Of a stretch of DNA of 64,000 nucleotides, positions 52,377-60,564 are shown piece by piece. This DNA comes from Actinomycetes bacterium (GTDB taxonomy: Bacteria; Actinomycetota; Actinomycetes; Mycobacteriales; Mycobacteriaceae), in NCBI GenBank assembly GCA_023418505.1, contig JAEZZR010000015.1, positions 124,001-188,000 of the forward strand, given 5' to 3'. The notes under the pieces are model-generated. The model made no database searches, was not told the DNA's origin, and saw nothing but the letters and a program-made list of their open reading frames with translations. How positions within the stretch are numbered: position 1 is the first letter of the stretch; each line of letters starts with the position of its first letter. The translations under genes and the position numbers were made by a program.

Positions 52377-53675
52377 ATGACGAAGAAGAATCACAAACCG
52401 GAGCAGGGTAATCCCGAAGTAGTTCGTGATTTAGATGATCACCTCGACGACGACTTGCCAACCTTCCAAACTTCCGAAGACGTAGCTTCCGACGACGCAC
52501 TTGAGACCAACGACGGTCGCGTCACCGCCGATGACGTTACTTCCGACGAAGCCGATGCCATTAGTGCCGGCAGCAATAGTGCGAGCAGCGATGCATCCAC
52601 GGAAGATTCGGTGCACCTCGGGCAGGAGCTCGAACCAGAACCAGAGCCAGTGCGCCGGGGTGATCCTTATAAAGCCTCGGGGCGGGCGGCACCACGGGTG
52701 ATTGCTCCTTTAGCGCCGAAGGCAGATTACCGGGATGCTGATGCGGACTTCGCATCGGACGAAGACTCGGAAACCGAGTACATTCCGCGCAGTGGTCAGG
52801 TGGCCGGCGCTTACGACGGCAGCCCCGCAGAAGCTGATACCGGCGTCCATCCAGCTGCCCGCGCAAGCGAAGCTGGAGCCGAATTAGACCGCGATGGTGA
52901 TCGCGACCTAGACCGCGATGTTTACGATGACTCCGATGAGCAACGCACTGCACTGCTTACCGCGGCACCACTAGCTGGAGGTGCTGCTGCCGGCGGGGCA
53001 GCCGCGACCGGCGCTACTGCACAGACAACCGCGATGCCACGCAATGATCTGGGCGTTTATGACGACCGCGACTTTGAAGACGAGCCTCTAGCCACCCAAC
53101 CGGGACAGATCGCTTATGAAGAAGATGAGTATGAAGAGATCGAATACCGTCGCGGTACGTTAGACCTCGGGTTGTTGCTCCTGCGTTTAGGCGTAGGCGG
53201 TCTTTTGCTGCTGCAAGGGCTGGCAGCATTCTTCCAGCTCGGGGGCAACGAAGGTGTAGCAGCACTGGAAAACCAGTTCGTGGCGCAGAATTTCTCCTTC
53301 GGCGCAGTCTTAGCCACCGCCATTCCAACGATCCAGGTTGTCGCTGGTGCGCTATTGATCTTCGGATTAGCCACGCCACTAGGTGCCTCGCTGGCATTAG
53401 CGGTTAGCGCTTATATGTCCATGTTCGAAGTTGCCCAATCCGGCCTGGGCTGGTCGATCCTAGGAGATAATGCAGCAGCAATTCAGATGCAGCTGCTGTT
53501 CACCATCGCAGCGGTAGCACTGCAATTTACCGGTCCGGGACGTTACGGCGTGGATCTGACCCGTGGTTGGGCTACGCGTCCACTGGCTAGCTCCTGGATT
53601 TTCGCTCTGCTTGGCGTAGCTGGAGCGGTAGTGGCTTGGTACGCTACCGCCGGCACCTGGCCATTCGTCGGATAG
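52377..53675 (+). CDS. DoxX-family membrane protein with long acidic N-terminus
   Basis: 432 residues. The first 255 are low complexity, acidic and Ser/Ala/Asp-rich with no fold prediction; the DoxX domain (about 258-430, RGTLDLGLLLLRLGVGGLLLLQGLAAFF) has four helices. In mycobacteria DoxX (Rv3005c) joins SodA and SseA in a membrane oxidoreductase complex; the same gene order here (before ilvD and the PH protein) supports that assignment, but the extended N-terminus is not part of that model. The open frame extends upstream to 52278 through both terminators, which argues for the ATG at 52377. Its stop abuts the ilvD stop. Confidence 0.82.
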   Translation: MTKKNHKPEQGNPEVVRDLDDHLDDDLPTFQTSEDVASDDALETNDGRVTADDVTSDEADAISAGSNSASSDASTEDSVHLGQELEPEPEPVRRGDPYKASGRAAPRVIAPLAPKADYRDADADFASDEDSETEYIPRSGQVAGAYDGSPAEADTGVHPAARASEAGAELDRDGDRDLDRDVYDDSDEQRTALLTAAPLAGGAAAGGAAATGATAQTTAMPRNDLGVYDDRDFEDEPLATQPGQIAYEEDEYEEIEYRRGTLDLGLLLLRLGVGGLLLLQGLAAFFQLGGNEGVAALENQFVAQNFSFGAVLATAIPTIQVVAGALLIFGLATPLGASLALAVSAYMSMFEVAQSGLGWSILGDNAAAIQMQLLFTIAAVALQFTGPGRYGVDLTRGWATRPLASSWIFALLGVAGAVVAWYATAGTWPFVG

Positions 53676-55520
53676 CTAATCCACCACGCGCACAGCGCCC
53701 TTGTCTGCACTGGTTGCCATCTTCGCATAAGCGCGAAGAGCACGAGTGATCTTACGAGGGCGCTTTTTGTGTGGCGTAAACGGACGTTCTCGCTGCATTT
53801 CTTCTTCGCGGCGCCGGGCAAGTTCTTCGTCCGAGACCTTGATTTCTAGGCGACGCTCCGAAACATCGATGTACACCTCGTCGCCATCGCGAACCAGGCC
53901 GATATTTCCGCCCGCAGCTGCTTCCGGCGAGACGTGACCAATCGACAGCCCCGAAGAACCACCAGAGAACCGCCCATCAGTGACCAGCGCACATACCTTG
54001 CCCAGACCCGCGCCCTTAATGAACGCGGTGGGGTGCAGCATCTCCTGCATACCCGGACCGCCGGAAGGCCCCTCATAGAGTACGAACAGCACTTCACCAG
54101 GCTGGAGAGTGCGCGACAAAATCGTGGCAACCGCTTGTTCTTGGCTTTCGACGACACGCGCCACGCCTTCGAAGTGGAACTGATCCTCGCCGATACCGGC
54201 TGTTTTTAGAATCGCACCATCTTCGGCGATGTTGCCACGTAGTACACAGAGGCCACCTTCCTTGGTGTGCGCGTGCTCCACGGAGCGGATGCAACCATTT
54301 TCCGCATCGGTATCCAGCGATTCCCACCGGTTCGACGTAGAAAATGGCTCGGTGGTACGCACGCCACCGGGTGCGGCGTAGAACAGCTCGATGGCTTCGT
54401 CGGTAGCGGTGCCACTGCGGATATCCCAGTCGGCGAGGTATTGCTCGAACGATGGACTGTGCACAGAATGGACGTCCGTGTTCAGCAGCCCGGCGCGGTT
54501 GAGCTCACCCAGGATCGCAGGAATACCGCCGGCACGGTGGACGTGCTCCATGTAGTAGTCCGAGTTCGGAGCCACCTTCGACAGACATGGCACTCGACGG
54601 GAAATGGCATCAATATCCGAGAGATCGAAGTCGATTTCCCCTTCTTGTGCCGCGGCCAGAATGTGTAACACGGTGTTAGTGGAACCGCCCATCGCCACAT
54701 CCAGTGCCATGGCGTTTTCGAAGGCCTTGCGGTTGGCGACATTGCGGGGCAACACGGATTCGTCGCCTTCGTGGTAGTAACGCTTGGCGATTTCGACGAT
54801 CAGCGAACCGGCCTTGGTAAACAGTTCTTTGCGGGCAACCTGAGTAGCCAGAGTAGAGCCGTTGCCCGGAAGTGACAGTCCCAGAGCTTCGGTCAGACAG
54901 TTCATCGAGTTGGCGGTAAACATGCCCGAGCAGGAACCGCAGGTAGGGCAGGCGGACTGTTCAATCTTGCTGAGCTGGTCGTCGTCGATGTTGTCATTAG
55001 CCGACGCAGAAATAGCAGACACCAGATCTGAGCCTGGTTTGACCACCCCGTCGATAAGCACCGAAAAACCGGACTCCATCGGACCGCCAGAAACAAACAC
55101 CACCGGGATGTTTAGGCGCAGGGCGGCGTTGAGCATGCCTGGGGTGATCTTGTCGCAGTTAGAGATACACACCAGCGCATCGGCGGTGTGGGCGTTGACC
55201 ATGTATTCGACAGAATCGGAAATGATCTCGCGGGACGGCAGCGAGTAGAGCATGCCATCGTGGCCCATAGCGATGCCGTCATCAACGGCGATGGTGTTGA
55301 ACTCGCGGGGCACGCCACCGGCGGCAACCACAGCTTCGGCAACGATATCGCCGACATTCTTCAGGTGCACGTGGCCAGGGACGAACTGAGTGTAGGAGTT
55401 GGCGATGGCCACGATGGGTTTGCCGAAGTCATTGTCCGTCATGCCCGTGGCACGCCACAAGGAGCGGGCGCCTGCGGCATTGCGGCCGGCGGTGGTCACT
55501 TTCGATCGTAGGGGGATCAT
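53676..55520 (-). CDS. ilvD: Dihydroxy-acid dehydratase
   Basis: Third common step of valine, leucine and isoleucine synthesis: dehydrates 2,3-dihydroxy-3-methyl acids to 2-oxo acids. The iron-sulfur cluster Cys are in VCISNCDKITPGM and SACPTCGSCSGMFTANSMNCL, and GSLFSDGRFSGG-like VTDGRFSGGSSGLSIGHVSPEAAAGG ends the protein. It has 614 residues. AAGGA is nine bases before the ATG. Upstream lies a 13-bp inverted repeat related to the one in the ilvB promoter. It converges with the DoxX gene, stops adjacent. Confidence 0.97.
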   Translation of the reverse strand: MIPLRSKVTTAGRNAAGARSLWRATGMTDNDFGKPIVAIANSYTQFVPGHVHLKNVGDIVAEAVVAAGGVPREFNTIAVDDGIAMGHDGMLYSLPSREIISDSVEYMVNAHTADALVCISNCDKITPGMLNAALRLNIPVVFVSGGPMESGFSVLIDGVVKPGSDLVSAISASANDNIDDDQLSKIEQSACPTCGSCSGMFTANSMNCLTEALGLSLPGNGSTLATQVARKELFTKAGSLIVEIAKRYYHEGDESVLPRNVANRKAFENAMALDVAMGGSTNTVLHILAAAQEGEIDFDLSDIDAISRRVPCLSKVAPNSDYYMEHVHRAGGIPAILGELNRAGLLNTDVHSVHSPSFEQYLADWDIRSGTATDEAIELFYAAPGGVRTTEPFSTSNRWESLDTDAENGCIRSVEHAHTKEGGLCVLRGNIAEDGAILKTAGIGEDQFHFEGVARVVESQEQAVATILSRTLQPGEVLFVLYEGPSGGPGMQEMLHPTAFIKGAGLGKVCALVTDGRFSGGSSGLSIGHVSPEAAAGGNIGLVRDGDEVYIDVSERRLEIKVSDEELARRREEEMQRERPFTPHKKRPRKITRALRAYAKMATSADKGAVRVVD

Positions 55521-55611
55521 CAGCCCTGTTCCTTACATCATGGGGTCGGTATTTATGGGTGGGTGAGTTTCGGGGAGTGAGTATATAAGTATTCGGTTTT
55601 GTGTACTGGCT

Positions 55612-55617
55612 ACCATA
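55612..55617 (-). promoter_or_regulatory. Candidate ilvD -10 box (proximal to operator)
   Basis: On the minus strand TATGGT (55617-55612) lies nine bases downstream of the ilvD inverted repeat, with TTGTCC 19 bases upstream inside the repeat as a weak -35. A better-shaped TATACT at 55585-55580 is the alternative -10. Confidence 0.35.
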
Positions 55618-55625
55618 ACGCAAAA

Positions 55626-55661
55626 TCTCAAAATATGGACAACTATGACCATATTTTGAGA
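55626..55661. promoter_or_regulatory. 13-bp perfect inverted repeat, candidate operator of ilvD
   Basis: TCTCAAAATATGG (55626-55638) and CCATATTTTGAGA (55649-55661) are perfect inverted copies with a ten-base centre. They begin 106 bases upstream of the ilvD ATG. The half-site CCATATTTTGAGA matches both ilvB promoter arms in 11 of 13 positions. Confidence 0.7.
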
Positions 55662-55737
55662 CGCGCAGTGGTTGGTGCTCGGGTGATGCTCTGGGTGAGC
55701 TCGACGGAGTAGCTCGACGGGGAGCCAGTTCGAAAGG

Positions 55738-56271
55738 CTACGAGCGAGCTTCCGGATCGCTAGGATTGGAGCCACTTTCGCGAGCTTCACGCTCGATCTC
55801 GTCGCGAGTCTTCATCACTGAGTAACCATCACGGTGGAAGACCTCCACCTTGGCGTCTTCTGCAGCGCGCGCCGGAGTTACCGGATCTGGGATCCGCCCC
55901 TTCGTTGCGCGGTTCAGATCCGGCAGTGAGTTGAAGGTAATCGCTGGCAACACAAAACGACGATCCTTCTTATCCACCGCGTAGCCCTTGCCGGCCTTAT
56001 TAAACAGAATGCCCTGGAAATCCTGCCAGGCGACAAAGTTCGTACCTTTTAATAGATAGACCGCGCGGATGCCACGCGAATCCACTTCTGTGCGCACACG
56101 CAGGATCCACAGCACGTAAATGGCGGGGACGATCAGAGTAAAGCTAAACCACCAGTCGAAGCCCATCGCAATCACGCACAGCACCAGGATGAACGCCACA
56201 ATGAAGAAGTGAGTTTTCAACGGGCGGAAGCGCGAAAGCGGAATCTGGGTTGCGGGCTGGTTTTCACTCAT
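55738..56271 (-). CDS. PH-domain membrane protein (Cfp6/Rv3004-like)
   Basis: 177 residues: two membrane helices (about 22-40 and 43-60), then a small bacterial PH-like beta domain (DSRGIRAVYLLKGTNFVAWQDFQGILFNKAGKGYAVDKKDRRFVLPAITFNSLPDL) and a charged tail. The mycobacterial equivalent Rv3004 (Cfp6) lies in the same place and has no known function. Start ATG 56271 follows TAGAAT at eight bases. It and the MscS gene share the minus strand but have separate starts. Confidence 0.82.
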   Translation of the reverse strand: MSENQPATQIPLSRFRPLKTHFFIVAFILVLCVIAMGFDWWFSFTLIVPAIYVLWILRVRTEVDSRGIRAVYLLKGTNFVAWQDFQGILFNKAGKGYAVDKKDRRFVLPAITFNSLPDLNRATKGRIPDPVTPARAAEDAKVEVFHRDGYSVMKTRDEIEREARESGSNPSDPEARS

Positions 56272-56279
56272 GGGTGCTT

Positions 56280-56285
56280 ATTCTA
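56280..56285 (-). promoter_or_regulatory. Candidate -10 box, leaderless start of PH-domain gene
   Basis: On the minus strand TAGAAT ends eight bases before ATG 56271. Confidence 0.5.
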
Positions 56286-56372
56286 GCCAGCCCGCCGGTG
56301 GGAATTGTAGCTGGGAGGGCTGAGCCGGTTTAAGTACGGTCGAGCAACCTTTTGGATTCGCTGAGGGCTCTT

Positions 56373-58259
56373 TTATGCTCCCGACGCGCCAGCGCCGGAA
56401 GTGCTTGAACCCGCAGATTCGCTTCCGGTTGCCCCAGCTGCTCCCGTATTAGTGTTGGCGCCACTGCCACCGGTGTTACCGGTATTGCCAGAGTTGCCAG
56501 TATTTCCGGAACCGGTATTGCCACTGCCGGTATCGGTATTGCCCGTACCCGAACCGCCAGTGTTGCCGGTATTGCCGGTGCCCGAACCGCCGGTGTTGCC
56601 GGTATCAGTACCGGTGTCACCAGTACCGCCAGTGGTGCCACCTTGGTTATTGGTGCCGGTGTTGCCAGTACCGCCAGTGGTGCCCGAGGTGCCCTCGTCA
56701 GTCGTGCCCTGGTTGCCTTGGTTTTGGTTATTGGTGGTGTCGTTGGTGCTATCCGATCCTGGTGCCACTGTGGTTGGGGTAGTGGTTTCGGAAGAGCCAT
56801 CATCATGGCCGATGGATTCCAAACGGCTTGGAGCCAACCAACCTGCCGGGCCATCTTCGATATCCACCGTGGCCAAGTTCAACAGACCCAGAATCAGCAG
56901 TAGGACAATCAGCACCACAGTGCTTGGCCGCGCGCGACCACCTGCAGAGAGCAGACGACGCAGTTTCTCCCGCTTGCCTAGCTCGGCCCAAGGGGCGCGC
57001 TGTTCTTTCTGCGTCGAAGTACTGCTGCTCGAGGTGCTGCCAGTAGCAGAAGTGGCAGTATCGAAATCAGCTTCGTCGTAAGCTTCTGTCTCTGCGACAG
57101 CGCCCGTCAACACCGCCGTTTCGGCGCCATCGTCGGGGGCAGCTAAGCGGCTAGGTACATCGGCGCGGGAACGCGAATTTGTGCGATTCTTCGAAGCAGT
57201 TTCCGAAGAGCCAATAGCGCGAGAACTAGTATCGGCTGCAGAATCCTGTGTATCCACGACCACCTCAGAGAAGGCGCGATCATTTTGTGGGCCATTTGCT
57301 GCGCTCTGGTTCCCGGAAGAAGCTTCCCCGTCGCCAGCCTTTACAACTGCGGGCTGCTGTGAGTACTCGAAGGAAGTTTGGTTCGCCCAAGCCGAAGGAT
57401 CGACCAGGCCGTGGGCTTCGGCGCGTTGGCCGTAGTCGTCCCACCAGGTGTCGATAATTGCGGCGCGGACGGCGCGTTCGATCAACCACTGATCGCCTGG
57501 ATCGCAGTCGATTACAAAACGCATGTTCACCGTCCACGGCAAACCCATGGCGGTTGGGGGATTAATTTCCGTGGAGCTATGCAGTTTAACGTCGGAAAGC
57601 ACGTGTTCACGGATGCCTTCTTTATTTACGGCAGCTCGTGCGGCAGCTAGCGAACGTTCTTCGACGTGGCCTACAGAGCCGCCCGCCGTCATAGGCACGG
57701 GCACCACGATCACGGCGCGCGACCAGCGAGACGAGTAATTCACACACATGCGCGCGTCGGAATTAGGGACGGTAATCTCTTCGCCGTTGAGCGTACGAAT
57801 CGTAGTGGCGCGCAAAGTCATGTTCACTACGTCGCCCTGAACGGAACCGGAAGGGGAGTGGAACTCCACCCAGTCGCCCACGCCGTACTGCTTTTCGGCG
57901 ATGATGAACACACCACCCAGGAAGTCGCTGATCAGCCCCTGCGCACCAAAACCAATCGCCGCCGAGATCACCGTCGCCGGAATGGCTGCCGCCGTCAGCG
58001 AAATGCCGAACTGACCCAAGATCGCAATGGTCAATACGAAGTAGGCGACCATCTCTACGAAGTAGACCACCGCACCTATCAAGGCGAGCTGGCCTTTAGA
58101 TTCTTCGCCGTCGGTCACCACATTTGAAGACGCAATTGCCAACACAAACCGGCGGATCCTAGGCAAAAGCACCATCATGATCGCCAGTGCAGCAATCGCT
58201 AAACCATGAGAGGCAATCCACGCCCACGCTGTAAGAAGCAAAAACTGCAAAAATTCCAT
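56373..58259 (-). CDS. Small-conductance mechanosensitive channel, MscS/MscCG type
   Basis: 628 residues. N-terminal helices lead to the pore helix IPATVISAAIGFGAQGLISDFLGGVFIIAEKQYGVGDWVEF, then the MscS beta and alpha-beta vestibule (VVNMTLRATTIRTLNGEEITVPNSDARMCVNYSSRWSR, about 110-310). A long C-terminal part follows: a polar stretch, a fourth membrane helix (STVVLIVLLLILGLLNLAT, about 475) and an extracytoplasmic tail of Gly/Thr/Asn/Ser repeats (GNTGGSGTGNTG). In Corynebacterium glutamicum the MscCG channel has a similar extra helix and tail and exports glutamate under turgor change; this homology is inferred. ATG 58259 lies seven bases after TACGGT. Confidence 0.88.
   Translation of the reverse strand: MEFLQFLLLTAWAWIASHGLAIAALAIMMVLLPRIRRFVLAIASSNVVTDGEESKGQLALIGAVVYFVEMVAYFVLTIAILGQFGISLTAAAIPATVISAAIGFGAQGLISDFLGGVFIIAEKQYGVGDWVEFHSPSGSVQGDVVNMTLRATTIRTLNGEEITVPNSDARMCVNYSSRWSRAVIVVPVPMTAGGSVGHVEERSLAAARAAVNKEGIREHVLSDVKLHSSTEINPPTAMGLPWTVNMRFVIDCDPGDQWLIERAVRAAIIDTWWDDYGQRAEAHGLVDPSAWANQTSFEYSQQPAVVKAGDGEASSGNQSAANGPQNDRAFSEVVVDTQDSAADTSSRAIGSSETASKNRTNSRSRADVPSRLAAPDDGAETAVLTGAVAETEAYDEADFDTATSATGSTSSSSTSTQKEQRAPWAELGKREKLRRLLSAGGRARPSTVVLIVLLLILGLLNLATVDIEDGPAGWLAPSRLESIGHDDGSSETTTPTTVAPGSDSTNDTTNNQNQGNQGTTDEGTSGTTGGTGNTGTNNQGGTTGGTGDTGTDTGNTGGSGTGNTGNTGGSGTGNTDTGSGNTGSGNTGNSGNTGNTGGSGANTNTGAAGATGSESAGSSTSGAGASGA
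56430..56710 (-). repeat. Gly-Asn-Thr-Gly coding repeats in the MscS tail
   Basis: Short tandem codon repeats of the type GGN-AAY-ACN-GGN run through the end of the channel gene and encode the degenerate repeat units (T/S)G(N/T)TGG. The extent suggests slippage-prone growth and length variation. Confidence 0.75.
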
Positions 58260-58266
58260 GCACCCC

Positions 58267-58272
58267 ACCGTA
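58267..58272 (-). promoter_or_regulatory. Candidate -10 box, leaderless start of MscS gene
   Basis: On the minus strand TACGGT ends seven bases before ATG 58259. Confidence 0.4.
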
Positions 58273-58420
58273 GGAGGGTTTGCGGAAAAATGTCAGGGCG
58301 CGGGTGGGGATTTGTTTGGATTGTGCGCAGTTTTACATCGAATGTGCGTGTTACGGGGTGTGACTGCGGTAGCGTGCTTAAAAGGCAACCGGGATCATCC
58401 CAATGGGATCCAATAGGTGT

Positions 58421-58456
58421 GTCCATATAGTGAGATTGACTTCTCAATATGTGGAC
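58421..58456. promoter_or_regulatory. 15-bp inverted repeat centred on the ilvB -35 hexamer
   Basis: GTCCATATAGTGAGA (58421-58435) and TCTCAATATGTGGAC (58442-58456) pair at 13 of 15 positions. The six bases between them, TTGACT (58436-58441), are the -35 box of the ilvB promoter; the -10 is TAAGGT (58459-58464), 17 bases away. A protein bound here would cover the -35. Confidence 0.7.
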
Positions 58457-58464
58457 GTTAAGGT
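58436..58464 (+). promoter_or_regulatory. ilvB promoter
   Basis: TTGACT and TAAGGT with a 17-base spacer. Transcription would start near 58471, about 36 bases before GTG 58507, too short for a long attenuator. Confidence 0.6.
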
Positions 58465-58506
58465 TGCTATCACGTTGTAACTATTTGCATTCAGGAGCGC
58501 AGTACG

Positions 58507-60564
58507 GTGAATCACCCCGATCAGCCGCAACAACATGCGCGCGCCAGTGAACCCTTGCAGGTAGCACAGTCCGCCCAAGCTGCGAAGCGTTCGCAAGAAG
58601 CTCGACAGCACACGGGCATGACTGATACCAGTATCACTGCCGCGCCTTCATCGACTCCGCCTAAGCCTGTCTCGCCTGCAATGATGGCGCGCCAGGCGCG
58701 AAATAAAGGCCCGGAGCGAATTACTGGAGCCCAAGCAATTGTGCGCACCCTAGAGGAATTGGGTGCCGATACGGTGTTTGGTATTCCGGGCGGCGCTATT
58801 TTGCCACTGTATGACCCGCTATATGATTCCGAAAAAGTCCGCCACGTGTTGGTGCGCCACGAACAGGGTGCAGGTCACGCTGCTACGGGCTACGCACAGG
58901 CCACCGGCAAGGTGGGCGTGTGCATCGCCACTTCCGGCCCGGGTGCTACCAATTTGGTGACTCCGCTTGCCGACGCTCAGATGGACTCCGTGCCTCTGGT
59001 GGCTATTACCGGCCAGGTAGGCCGTCCACTACTGGGATCGGATGCGTTCCAGGAAGCTGATATTCGTGGTGTGACCATGCCGATCACCAAGCACAACTTC
59101 ATGGTGATGAATCCAGAAGATATTCCACGCACCCTTGTGGAGGCTTTCTTACTGGCCTCTACTGGTCGCCCCGGCGCGGTACTGGTGGATATTCCGAAGG
59201 ATATTCAAAACGCTGAGATCGAATTCCAGTGGCCACCGAAGACGGATCTGCCGGGCTACCGTCCGGTAACTACCCCGCACAATCGCCAGATTGAAGAAGC
59301 TGCCAAGCTGATCGCCGAATCCACCAACCCGGTGCTGTACATCGGTGGTGGTGTGCTGAAGGCCAATGCTTCGCAGGAGTTGCTGGAATTCGCCGAGATG
59401 ACCAACATCCCGGTGGTTACTACTCTGATGGCCCGCGGTGCGTTCCCAGATGGGCACCGCCTGCACATGGGTATGCCAGGTATGCACGGCAAGGTTTCGG
59501 CCGTAGCTGCGATGCAGAAATCCGATTTGCTGATTACGATCGGCGCGCGTTTCGACGACCGCGTTACCGGCCAGCTAGAGACCTTCGCCCCCGATGCCCA
59601 GGTGATCCACGCCGACATCGACCCCGCCGAGATCGGCAAGATCCGTTTCGCCGATGTGCCAATTGTGGGCGATGCTCGCGAGGTACTGATCGCTTTACGC
59701 GAGGAGTTCCAGCGCCTGGATCTGCCAAAACCACAGGTGAGCGCGTGGTTAGAGCAGCTGAATAAGCTTCGCGACGATTTCCCGCTGGGTTGGGAAGAAC
59801 CTGCGGATGGCTCGCTATCACCACAATTTGTGATCAAGACGCTTTCCGACGAAGTAGGCCCCGACGCCATCTACGCCGCGGGTGTAGGCCAGCACCAAAT
59901 GTGGGCAGCACAGTTTGTGGCCTACGAAAAGCCACGTACCTGGTTGAACTCAGGTGGTTTGGGCACGATGGGCTATTCCGTGCCCGCAGCCATGGGTGCG
60001 AAAGCCGGCATGCCGGACAAAGAGGTATGGGCTATCGACGGTGATGGCTGCTTCCAAATGACCAATCAGGAACTGACCACCGCGGCTGTAGAAGGCTTTC
60101 CCATCAAGGTGGCTTTGATCAATAACGGCAACCTGGGCATGGTGCGCCAATGGCAGAACCTGTTCTACGAGCAGCGCTATTCCAACACCAAGCTGCGCCC
60201 GAAGGATGCGTATGTACCGGACTTCGTACAGCTAGCCGAAGGTCTGGGTTGCGCGGCTTTCCGCGTGACCTCTAAGGAAGAGGTACTGCCCACCATCCGT
60301 AAAGCTCGGGAGATCAACGATCGGCCAGTGGTGATCGACTTCATTGTGGGCGAAGATGCCCAGGTGTGGCCAATGATTGCATCGGGTAAATCTAACGACG
60401 AAATTGAGTCTGCCCGTGGCCTGCGTCCGCTGTTCCCAGAAGATGTCTCTGCTGGGGAATCGCCTGCTGATATTCACGAAACCGTAACCGACAACCGCGA
60501 GGATCGTGCCCTGTTGCCGGAAAGCAACCACCCAACCCGGAAAGGAGACAAGCACAATGGCTGA
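58507..60564 (+). CDS. ilvB: Acetolactate synthase large subunit
   Basis: Thiamine-diphosphate enzyme that makes acetolactate and acetohydroxybutyrate. The cofactor Glu in RHEQGAGHAATGYAQATGK, the thiamine motif GDGCFQMTNQELTTAAVEGFPIKVALINNGNLGMV, and FDDRVTGQLETFAPDA are all present. It has 685 residues because of a 68-residue polar N-terminal extension (Gln/Ala-rich) before RITGAQAIVRTLEELGADTVFGIPGGA. GTG 58507 has AGGAGC eight bases upstream; an internal ATG 111 bases later would also be in frame. ilvN overlaps its end by eight bases. Confidence 0.97.
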   Translation: MNHPDQPQQHARASEPLQVAQSAQAAKRSQEARQHTGMTDTSITAAPSSTPPKPVSPAMMARQARNKGPERITGAQAIVRTLEELGADTVFGIPGGAILPLYDPLYDSEKVRHVLVRHEQGAGHAATGYAQATGKVGVCIATSGPGATNLVTPLADAQMDSVPLVAITGQVGRPLLGSDAFQEADIRGVTMPITKHNFMVMNPEDIPRTLVEAFLLASTGRPGAVLVDIPKDIQNAEIEFQWPPKTDLPGYRPVTTPHNRQIEEAAKLIAESTNPVLYIGGGVLKANASQELLEFAEMTNIPVVTTLMARGAFPDGHRLHMGMPGMHGKVSAVAAMQKSDLLITIGARFDDRVTGQLETFAPDAQVIHADIDPAEIGKIRFADVPIVGDAREVLIALREEFQRLDLPKPQVSAWLEQLNKLRDDFPLGWEEPADGSLSPQFVIKTLSDEVGPDAIYAAGVGQHQMWAAQFVAYEKPRTWLNSGGLGTMGYSVPAAMGAKAGMPDKEVWAIDGDGCFQMTNQELTTAAVEGFPIKVALINNGNLGMVRQWQNLFYEQRYSNTKLRPKDAYVPDFVQLAEGLGCAAFRVTSKEEVLPTIRKAREINDRPVVIDFIVGEDAQVWPMIASGKSNDEIESARGLRPLFPEDVSAGESPADIHETVTDNREDRALLPESNHPTRKGDKHNG

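Noticed and set aside
56430..56710. Repeats as a CRISPR-like or mobile array
   Set aside because: They are short in-frame codon repeats encoding the channel tail.
58451..58480. Leader peptide reading V-D-V-K-V-A-I-T-L before ilvB
   Set aside because: Suggestive of attenuation, but it lies upstream of the predicted transcription start near 58471 and no terminator or antiterminator hairpin follows.
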